Virus record (IMG/VR): IMGVR_UViG_3300044641_010298
Location: 1-64,000 of that record
Reading direction: 5' to 3' (one strand)
DNA length: 64,000 bases
Source: a virus
The notes beneath the pieces are model-generated. The model saw only the letters and a list, made by a program, of their open reading frames with translations, searched no databases and had not been told where the DNA came from. The position numbers and the translations under genes were made by a program. Shown here piece by piece: positions 1 to 6,252 of this stretch (its first letter is position 1; every line of letters starts with the position of its first letter).

Positions 1-165
1 GGCCGCTAGCCGCGGTGCAAGAACAGCGCCGCTGTCAGCGAGGGATAGGGTCGTTGTTGTTGCAATGATCTGCTTCTTGGCACCACGGATCACACTTGAG
101 ACGTCGAAACCTGAGCCCGCTGACTGGACAAGGCCCTTGCTGGGCGTGTATGCAACCTTTGGCAT
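1..165 (-). CDS. Virion/capsid-decoration-type protein, 5' part only
   Basis: An ATG at 163-165 is preceded five bases upstream by a perfect AGGAGG ribosome binding site (171-176), and the frame stays open for 55 codons to the window edge, so the 3' part is missing. The translation begins MPKVAYTPSKGLVQSAGSGF and continues with a threonine run and TTLSLADSGAVL. The pattern 'TTTTLSLADSG' resembles a segment seen in phage head-decoration and other virion surface proteins, but this is recalled family knowledge and not a search result. The piece is GC-rich, like the capsid gene, which fits strong expression. It is the last gene in the window and has its own leader of about 100 bases. The reading frame is quite certain; the function is weakly supported. 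Confidence 0.72.
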   Translation of the reverse strand, partial: MPKVAYTPSKGLVQSAGSGFDVSSVIRGAKKQIIATTTTLSLADSGAVLAPRLAA

Positions 166-268
166 GTGAACCTCCTGTGCTCCGAATGCTTCCAATCCCC
201 TGTCGGTGTCAGGTGTTCACTTGGGCTGGGCTTAATACTAAGTATTATCTTGGCTCAGTTCTACCTAT
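166..268 (-). promoter_or_regulatory. Leader with 15-bp palindrome, candidate promoter/operator
   Basis: This 103-base gap lies upstream of the strongly initiated gene at 1-165. It contains a perfect 15-base palindrome at 233-247 (TAATACT, one central A, AGTATTA). The T/A-rich core could serve as a promoter -10 region or as an operator. No terminator-like hairpin with a U tract was seen. The palindrome is visible in the sequence; its function is inference. Confidence 0.35.
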
Positions 269-772
269 CTACACCACCAAGTCGTGCACAATGTCTGCAT
301 AGACATGAATCTCGCCGCTCTCTGATCTCATAATTTCAAGCGTTGCAATGCTATGCTTTCCTCCCTTGCGAAACTTTAATCCAAGAGCAGAAGAAGTTAT
401 GAAACTTGAAACAGGCTTCCCGTCAACAAGAACATCCTCAAGAAAGTGCTCTGCAGAATCAGCTCCAATTGTCATTATCTTGACAGTTGCTACCTGCGAT
501 CGCTGAAGTTCAAGATTCAAAAAATCTGCTGTCCAGGAAGCAGAGAGAGGCTCGATGTGCCTAAAATATCTTGTCCCGCCAGAACACTGATATTCAAAGA
601 TCTTTGCAGGTGCTCCAAGATCCTTGCATCTAGTCACAACATCTGCAGTAACACCGCTTACGGGTCCCTCGAATTTTATGCTGCCTTTGACAGTAACAGC
701 GCTCTCTATCGTAAGCCCAGACCCTCCTGAATGTACTACTCCTCGTGCATCACTTATTGTTGTTGAAGGCAA
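269..772 (-). CDS. Unknown small beta-rich protein
   Basis: The open frame extends up to a GTG at 841, which would overlap the upstream ligase-fusion gene by 23 bases, has no ribosome binding site and adds a hydrophobic N-terminus. A TTG at 770-772 has AGGAG five bases upstream. Because TTG starts with good sites occur elsewhere in this genome, I prefer 772, giving about 167 residues. The sequence is rich in Val, Ser, Thr and Gly and predicts beta strands, with no cysteine clusters or membrane segments after the TTG start. I recognise no family. Its place between the nucleotidyltransferase pair and a decoration-type gene allows either a virion role or a partner role for the enzymes. Confidence 0.6.
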   Translation of the reverse strand: MPSTTISDARGVVHSGGSGLTIESAVTVKGSIKFEGPVSGVTADVVTRCKDLGAPAKIFEYQCSGGTRYFRHIEPLSASWTADFLNLELQRSQVATVKIMTIGADSAEHFLEDVLVDGKPVSSFITSSALGLKFRKGGKHSIATLEIMRSESGEIHVYADIVHDLVV

Positions 773-818
773 ATTCTCTCCTAGATGAGAAATTCTAGCA
801 AGAAAAAGATAAAAGTAA

Positions 819-2564
819 TTAGTGAAAGATAAGACAATCACGTATCATAAGTCTGAGCATCGATTCTGCAAGATTTGATTTCCTATAGAGGACATTCCAA
901 ATTGAATCTTTTGAATCATCATCGAGATTCTCTGGCAGAAGAGACTTGAATTCTTCCTTGTTTCCCTTTGAAAGAAGATCTCTCATGTATGTTCCCGATA
1001 TTCTCTCGCCATCGGGCATCAAGACGTTCTTTACAAAGACAGGAGAAATTCTTCCAGCTGCATACTGAACTGGGTAGTACTTCTCAAGCGATGCAGGATC
1101 AAATCTATCTCTATCATCTTCGCCTGCATATAGCTTAAATGAGACTTCGGGATCGTTTGCGTAGGCCCTGATTGCGCCTCTTGTGTCTCCTACTGGTTCC
1201 CCGCTGTAGCTTATGTCGACATTCTCTGGCAGGATTGGCTCAAGATATCTCTTCCATATCTTTATCATATCAGATCCGGAGATCTCAACTCCTCCGCTCT
1301 CCCTTGACTTTGCTGATACGATGAGAAAGACCTTGTCATTCTCTCTGGATGCCTGTTCAATGACTGCCCAGTGACCCTTGTGCAGAGGCTTGACTGCCAT
1401 CGGAACGACTCCAATGCTAACAAATGATCCGCTCCCCTTGACTCCTGCAGATGCTCTTTTTCCCACAATGTTTCTGGCTGCTGATATAGCATCGTCCTGT
1501 ATTACGATCAGATCTTTTCTTGGATTATCAACTCCTTCGTTTTCAAAATTCTCTCTGGACATCGAATAAACTATTTCTGATATTTTTGCCAGCATTGACG
1601 AGACTGATTCATCATCAAGATCGTCCTCATCAATTTTAGCCCTAATGAATCTAGAAAGATTCTCATAGTAGGCAGCCTCTTGATCTTTTGTTCCTTCGCC
1701 AAATTCTTGCTGCTTTTTCATCTTTCTCATTTCTTGATCGTGCTGATCAGATCGAGAAGTCTTAAAAAGTCTGCCCGTGTATTTTGTTGTCTGGCCTGTT
1801 GCCGGATCTTGAAGCGGTGTGATAACAACACCCTCAGCATCTCCGCCTAGTGCTGATGTGAAATCAGAAAATACATCAATAATGAGGCTTAAAGCCTCTT
1901 TCCAGCTTCTTGTCCCGATTAAAGAGTCTAGCTTCTGACGCATGCTTTCAAATCTGCTGGAAATACTGGAATCTTTTGATCCTGCCACAAGATTATCAAC
2001 AGAATCTAGTCTTCCTTCAAAAAGAACAGGATAAGACTCTAACTCAAGCGCGTTTCGAAAGTATTCAAATTTTTCAGAATCATTTTCAAACTCAGCGAGA
2101 GATGTAATTCTTGCACCTCTTAGAGAAAAAACAGTCGGTCCAAACCCAGTCAAAAATAATCCACCTGTCTTCTCGTAACTTCTTGAGATTGTAGGTTTTC
2201 TCTGGATAAACTCGATAAAGAATTCATAGTCTGCGGGGAAATCTGCTGTATTCTTGTGGACACGCTTCAGGTGGTTGTGAACAAATGCATACTGGCTTCT
2301 ACCTGCGGACTTCTCCTTGATCTCTTCTTCTCTGCCTCTTCCGACAAGTCCTGTGAATTCTTCTGGAAAAACAACACCTTCTTTATAAGCAACAATCCAG
2401 TTTTTTAGATAGTCATCCTCGTCGAAAGGTTCACTATTTCTGATAAATGTGAGTTTTGTGCCATCGAGCTTTTCAACGATCTTTACGTATTGATTGCAAA
2501 ACTCCTGAGCAGCAACTGCAGATGTTACAACCTTGATGACCTTTGGAATAGAGATGTCAAGCAT
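819..2564 (-). CDS. RNA/DNA ligase-like domain fused to HxGH nucleotidylyltransferase
   Basis: This 581-residue protein has two enzyme-like halves. Residues 1-275 carry the motif order of ATP-dependent nucleic-acid ligases. There is a K-L-D-G motif I at 32-35 (the lysine would take AMP), a motif III-like YEFFIEF around 113-119, EGVVI (motif IV) at 244-248 and a motif V-like RLFKTSR at 265-271. Residues 275-370 are charged and helical. Residues 380-530 resemble the cytidylyl/NMN-adenylyltransferase superfamily, with GVVPMAVKPLHKGH giving the HxGH site (395-398) and ISGTYMR at 522-528 as the second nucleotide-binding motif. The gene overlaps the Pol-beta-like gene before it by 8 bases, so the two are probably co-translated. 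RNA repair, RNA end modification or cofactor synthesis are all possible. The domain calls come from motifs only; the substrate is unknown. Confidence 0.72.
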   Translation of the reverse strand: MLDISIPKVIKVVTSAVAAQEFCNQYVKIVEKLDGTKLTFIRNSEPFDEDDYLKNWIVAYKEGVVFPEEFTGLVGRGREEEIKEKSAGRSQYAFVHNHLKRVHKNTADFPADYEFFIEFIQRKPTISRSYEKTGGLFLTGFGPTVFSLRGARITSLAEFENDSEKFEYFRNALELESYPVLFEGRLDSVDNLVAGSKDSSISSRFESMRQKLDSLIGTRSWKEALSLIIDVFSDFTSALGGDAEGVVITPLQDPATGQTTKYTGRLFKTSRSDQHDQEMRKMKKQQEFGEGTKDQEAAYYENLSRFIRAKIDEDDLDDESVSSMLAKISEIVYSMSRENFENEGVDNPRKDLIVIQDDAISAARNIVGKRASAGVKGSGSFVSIGVVPMAVKPLHKGHWAVIEQASRENDKVFLIVSAKSRESGGVEISGSDMIKIWKRYLEPILPENVDISYSGEPVGDTRGAIRAYANDPEVSFKLYAGEDDRDRFDPASLEKYYPVQYAAGRISPVFVKNVLMPDGERISGTYMRDLLSKGNKEEFKSLLPENLDDDSKDSIWNVLYRKSNLAESMLRLMIRDCLIFH

Positions 2565-3903
2565 TTATAATAAACCTCACGAAACGACGTACGTTCTCTT
2601 CGAGCTCTACAGGAGCAAGGTCTTCTTCGTCGCTAACAAGAGATCCTCTCTTTGACATCTTATCTACAAATCTCCCATAATATTTCTCAATAATCCCTTC
2701 TAGTTCTTCCTGCGGCATTGCTTCATTTAGAAGATCATCAAAGCCCATCGTTCGTATCGTTGCAATAGCTGCAGCCTTAGGCTGCTGGTCTTTCACGATG
2801 CTATATGTGCTGATTTCTTGGCCTGTATCTCCAATCAACTTATAGATGAAAGACTTTAAAACGCTTCCACAAAATTTTCTACCCTGGTCCGAAGTCAGAA
2901 GATTCTCTCTCATTATCTCGAGCAAACCTACAAAGGATCTCATCTTCTCGAGGTCTTCGCTTTCAGGCTCGAACCCGAATGCAGCCATAAAAATCTCTGC
3001 AACATCAGTTGAATACTTCTTATTTTCAGGCTCTGTAAGCTTGTAGAGCGGCTGATCTTCGTATTCTGCTTCGACTTCTTCGCCTGTTTGAGGATCAGTA
3101 TACTTTTGTCGAGTTAGTCGAGTCTGACCAAGTGCCTTCTCAACTGAAAAAGACTTCATGTAAAGATCAGACTGGTATCCTTTTGCAACTTTGACCTTTT
3201 CTGGCGGGTAGACAGGTGACTTTGCAGTTGCAATAACTCCGGTTGACATTCTGGAAGCAACAGAAACTAGAGACTGCAAAAGATACTTGTGAAAGACTCC
3301 TTTGACAGCAGTCTGAACATCTCTCCAATTAGATGAATGACTTAACTTCACCCATCGCTTCAGTGCATCTGCAGTTTGTTCATCCTCACCTTCAACGGGA
3401 ATTGGTTGAGGCATGAAGTCAAACTGAACATATGGCTCTCCCTTTCCATCCATGTATTGAAAGATTGAGTTTGTTCCTCGAGAATCGGCTGTACTATTCT
3501 CAGAGTGCATCTTTGTGCAGATAATCTTAAACTTAGATCCGGGAATCATCTGCCCTGCACTTTTCTCGATTGTACGCATGAGCTTTGATCCGCGAGATCC
3601 AGCCTGAGGTACGTAGATGTCAATATCGCTAAATGATCCCTTGTATCGATTGAACTCTTCATCAGTGATGCTGGCGTCAAAGACATGCTCCGTAGATCCG
3701 CCAAAGATCAACAATTCATCAATATTTCCAGATAGATCAGGCCACAACAGAATTCCGTTATCCTTTTCGAAAATATCGTTGAGGCCCATTAGCATAGATT
3801 TCACATCTTCGGTAAAAACAGCCCTGGAACTAGCCCTGGAGACCTTCAGGGTACGGCCAGATATCAATTTACCATCGATCTCGCAACGAAAGTTTCCGCC
3901 CAT
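2557..3903 (-). CDS. Pol-beta-superfamily nucleotidyltransferase-like protein
   Basis: In this 448-residue protein the N-terminal third has the arrangement of a Pol-beta-type nucleotidyltransferase. There is a GGS helix-cap motif at 68-70 (LLIFGGS), a DxD pair at D93/D95 (SDIDIYV) and a third carboxylate at D162 (VQFDFMP). The spacing from GGS to DxD is longer than usual because of an insert of about 12 residues. Residues 170-448 are mostly helical and unrecognised. The ATG at 3903 follows a GAGTGAG purine stretch. It directly precedes, with an 8-base overlap, the ligase/HxGH fusion, which suggests one pathway. A CCA-adding, tRNA-terminal or toxin/antitoxin-type MNT function cannot be separated from sequence alone. 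Alternatively it could be a degenerate structural relative. Confidence 0.62.
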   Translation of the reverse strand: MGGNFRCEIDGKLISGRTLKVSRASSRAVFTEDVKSMLMGLNDIFEKDNGILLWPDLSGNIDELLIFGGSTEHVFDASITDEEFNRYKGSFSDIDIYVPQAGSRGSKLMRTIEKSAGQMIPGSKFKIICTKMHSENSTADSRGTNSIFQYMDGKGEPYVQFDFMPQPIPVEGEDEQTADALKRWVKLSHSSNWRDVQTAVKGVFHKYLLQSLVSVASRMSTGVIATAKSPVYPPEKVKVAKGYQSDLYMKSFSVEKALGQTRLTRQKYTDPQTGEEVEAEYEDQPLYKLTEPENKKYSTDVAEIFMAAFGFEPESEDLEKMRSFVGLLEIMRENLLTSDQGRKFCGSVLKSFIYKLIGDTGQEISTYSIVKDQQPKAAAIATIRTMGFDDLLNEAMPQEELEGIIEKYYGRFVDKMSKRGSLVSDEEDLAPVELEENVRRFVRFIINA

Positions 3904-3930
3904 TATTATCTCACTCGCTTTAGATAACTA

Positions 3931-5340
3931 TCATGAAAGTGTCAAAATCTTGGAACCGGCTCCCCAGATTCTGAACACACCTGATTTTGATGCAATTTCT
4001 CTCTCAGAAATTCCGCTAGAAGCCTTGAATTTAAACCTGTCAAATCTAGATCTCATATCTGTATACCAGTAATCGGGACCGGTCTGTCCGACTTCTTCAA
4101 ACCCGCATGAGAGGTATCCCGTGCCAAATCCAACCCGTCTATCGACATATGTCATTAGGCCAGAATGACCTAACTCAATTGCATGCTCTAGAGCTGCACG
4201 TGCCAGCCTTGATAGCCCACCCACAACAATCACGCCCGGTGTCGTTGCATACCTTGAAATCTCTAGCCTATCTCTCCACTTTTCCTGTCTCGGAACTCTG
4301 ACGGAGAGACATGACAAAATTTCACCCTCATATTCAATCGCCCATGCATTCTGAGCGGGTGCGTATCCTGCCAGATGAGAAGATTCAAAGAACTGACGCT
4401 GTGTTTTTGCATCAATCTGGACCACCTTACATTTTCTGGCGCCAATCTTTCTATCAGCAATCCCAAGACGACTTCGAATCATCTGTTTAACGATGTAATT
4501 CCTGTCTCTCCACTCATCATGAAATATTTGCAGTAGTCGAACGCCAGCATTCTCAGCAAGCGTCGCCTTTGTTGCATGCAACTTTGGATCGCATCCATCC
4601 TTTGCCTCTGAATGAAAGTAGAGGCCATGACATTCAATTCCAAAGCGTTTGTCCGGAACGAAGATGTCAATTTCTTTTGGAAAAATGGTCTTTCTGTTTC
4701 CTCTCTCGACGTTAAATCCTAGAGAAGAAACAAATTCTTCGACTTCAAGCTGCCACTGTGATGCTGTCAGCGGGTGACACTTTTCACAAAGTGTGCCTCT
4801 TTCAAAGGCTTGCAAAGTTTTTTGCTGTATGTCTCCGCACTTCTTGCATCTAAATTCAAGATATTGGCGCTGTCTGCTCACATATTCTTCGATGGGAGTG
4901 ATAAGCTCAAAATCAGAAGATCGAGACAAAACTCGAGACTCAATTGTCTCACCCATGAGCCGTTTTGATATGCTAATCTTTGTTCGAGTTAGATCATCGT
5001 GTGACCTTCCAAAGAAGGGATTTCCAGATCCTCTCATCTTGTCTGCAATCTGCTTTATGCGCAGGTCGCAGTCAGCAGTCTTGCCTTTGTTCCAGGCCTC
5101 TGCTTTTCCACCTTTCGATCCGCCCTCTCTCATTGCAATAGAGGAGCATGATTTGCAGTATTTCTTGAATTGGAATGACGTGTATCTTGTTTGAGATCCA
5201 CAAGCTTGGCAGGTCGGTCGAATTCCTCCGTGAAAGTGCTTGATGGTGTAGTTTTCTCCTGTCATTCCATGATATGACTTGATGTGATTTGAGAGGACTT
5301 TCCCGTCTTTAGTCTCGCAGGAGCATTCGAGGCAGATCAC
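3931..5340 (-). CDS. Homing endonuclease, EDxHD (Vsr-like) type with C-terminal GNAT-like domain
   Basis: This is a 469-residue free-standing homing endonuclease. Residues 1-65 form a zinc-binding module (CLEC, HIKSYH, CQAC, CKSC). Residues 103-125 look like a NUMOD3 DNA-binding repeat (GSGNPFFGRSHDD). A second Cys4 knuckle is at 165-188. The nuclease core shows EID at 223-225, GIECHGLYFHSE near 234-245 and FHDEW at 273-277, the order expected for the Vsr/EDxHD group typified by I-Bth0305I. Residues 310-450 resemble a GNAT-like domain often appended to phage endonucleases (AIEYEGEILSCLS, GPDYWYTD). It starts with GTG, overlapping the previous gene's stop as GTGA. The pair sits between the capsid gene and the nucleotidyltransferase genes, as expected for an intergenic mobile element. 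Confidence 0.83.
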   Translation of the reverse strand: MICLECSCETKDGKVLSNHIKSYHGMTGENYTIKHFHGGIRPTCQACGSQTRYTSFQFKKYCKSCSSIAMREGGSKGGKAEAWNKGKTADCDLRIKQIADKMRGSGNPFFGRSHDDLTRTKISISKRLMGETIESRVLSRSSDFELITPIEEYVSRQRQYLEFRCKKCGDIQQKTLQAFERGTLCEKCHPLTASQWQLEVEEFVSSLGFNVERGNRKTIFPKEIDIFVPDKRFGIECHGLYFHSEAKDGCDPKLHATKATLAENAGVRLLQIFHDEWRDRNYIVKQMIRSRLGIADRKIGARKCKVVQIDAKTQRQFFESSHLAGYAPAQNAWAIEYEGEILSCLSVRVPRQEKWRDRLEISRYATTPGVIVVGGLSRLARAALEHAIELGHSGLMTYVDRRVGFGTGYLSCGFEEVGQTGPDYWYTDMRSRFDRFKFKASSGISEREIASKSGVFRIWGAGSKILTLS

Positions 5341-6125
5341 GCAAAGCTCACAACTTCGTAGTGTGCGTCATTCTGTAGGCACCACTGCATTAGCGCACGC
5401 CACTTCTCGCGATCAACGTCTGTTGCATAGCCCTTTATCTCATAGAGCGTCCTCATGTCAAGAGAGATGAAATCTGGAATGTAGGTGCGCTCTTGCCCGT
5501 TCGGATCAACATAGGGGATGCGGATCCCGTGCTTCTTGGTGACGGGCGTCTGACTCTCTATGCACTGATCGAGGAATCGTGTCTCCCAAGAAGAGTGCAT
5601 GTATTCCTCCCGGGATGTGAATGGGTTATGCTTCCATTCAGCCTTGTAGGGCGCCTGGGGACCGATCTTGCCCTGCTCGAGGAGATTGATGGCGTGCTCA
5701 GTCTGTCTCTTTCTCTTTTCAGCCGACTCGGGTTTTTGCCAGTTCTCTGAGTTTGTCTTGGCTGAACGCTTTCGGACTTCGGGTGTAATGTGCGTTCTCA
5801 TGAGAGATGCCTGACTTACTGCCTTGTCTTTGTTTTCTCCATAAAATCGAATCAAGTTTTCACGATTCTTCTCACCAATCTTTGCCTTGGATTCTTCTGT
5901 CAGGCGACCCTCAATCCTTGCTGAGTGGCCATGAATGTAGCGAAGGAATCGCATGCCTTGAGAAAGTGAGAATGGCGCATCTTGACCACAGCCACACTCG
6001 CACTTTGGATTAACACCAGCATGTACGTAATTTAGAAGGTAGTTTTCATAAGAGATTCCATGTGCCCTAGACACGTGTGATGCAAGACGTTCGAAGTCTT
6101 TTTGACAGATTTTGCATGATTCCAT
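5337..6125 (-). CDS. Homing-type endonuclease, PD-(D/E)XK fold
   Basis: This 262-residue protein opens with a zinc module like that of the next gene (CKIC, then HVSRAH, then CECGCG). A basic helical linker at 75-145 follows. The C-terminus has a complete PD-(D/E)XK signature: E181 in SSWETRFLDQ, D218 in YIPDFI and E229-I-K231 in LYEIKGY. That resembles TnsA/DUF559-type nucleases used by free-standing homing elements. The ATG at 6125 lies in an A/T-rich leader with no clear ribosome binding site, just beyond the capsid-gene terminator. The gene is noticeably more GC-rich than the long structural genes, which may reflect transfer. Nuclease fold confidence is high; homing behaviour is inferred from context. 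Confidence 0.78.
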   Translation of the reverse strand: MESCKICQKDFERLASHVSRAHGISYENYLLNYVHAGVNPKCECGCGQDAPFSLSQGMRFLRYIHGHSARIEGRLTEESKAKIGEKNRENLIRFYGENKDKAVSQASLMRTHITPEVRKRSAKTNSENWQKPESAEKRKRQTEHAINLLEQGKIGPQAPYKAEWKHNPFTSREEYMHSSWETRFLDQCIESQTPVTKKHGIRIPYVDPNGQERTYIPDFISLDMRTLYEIKGYATDVDREKWRALMQWCLQNDAHYEVVSFA

Positions 6126-6160
6126 GATTATATTATATTCATATCAACATGAAAGTTACA

Positions 6161-6204
6161 TAAAAAAAGAAACAAAGATGGCGCCCTTTTTAGGGGGCGC
6201 CATC
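6161..6204 (-). terminator. Rho-independent terminator behind the capsid gene
   Basis: A perfect 10-bp GC-rich stem (GATGGCGCCC at 6177-6186 pairing with GGGCGCCATC at 6195-6204) encloses an 8-base loop. On the minus strand it is followed by a T-rich run at 6161-6176. This is the classic intrinsic terminator shape, placed 43 bases past the capsid stop codon. Confidence 0.9.
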
Positions 6205-6205
6205 C

Positions 6206-6252
6206 ATATAGTTGAATCTAAACCGTAAGATTTAGATTACATTCAACTATAT
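6206..6252 (-). promoter_or_regulatory. Long A/T-rich hairpin spanning the capsid stop codon
   Basis: The arms ATATAGTTG (6206-6214) and AATCTAAA (6215-6222) pair with CAACTATAT (6244-6252) and TTTAGATT (6231-6238). This gives 17 base pairs with a 5-base bulge (6239-6243) and an 8-base loop. The capsid stop codon (6247-6249) lies in the stem. There is no U tract of its own. It may protect the capsid mRNA 3' end or help termination; both roles are inferred. Confidence 0.6.

Noticed and set aside
96-302. Plus-strand 68-residue open frame near the left end
   Set aside because: It lies opposite the start of the minus-strand gene at 1-165 (with AGGAGG site), has no own site and odd composition; every other gene is on the minus strand.
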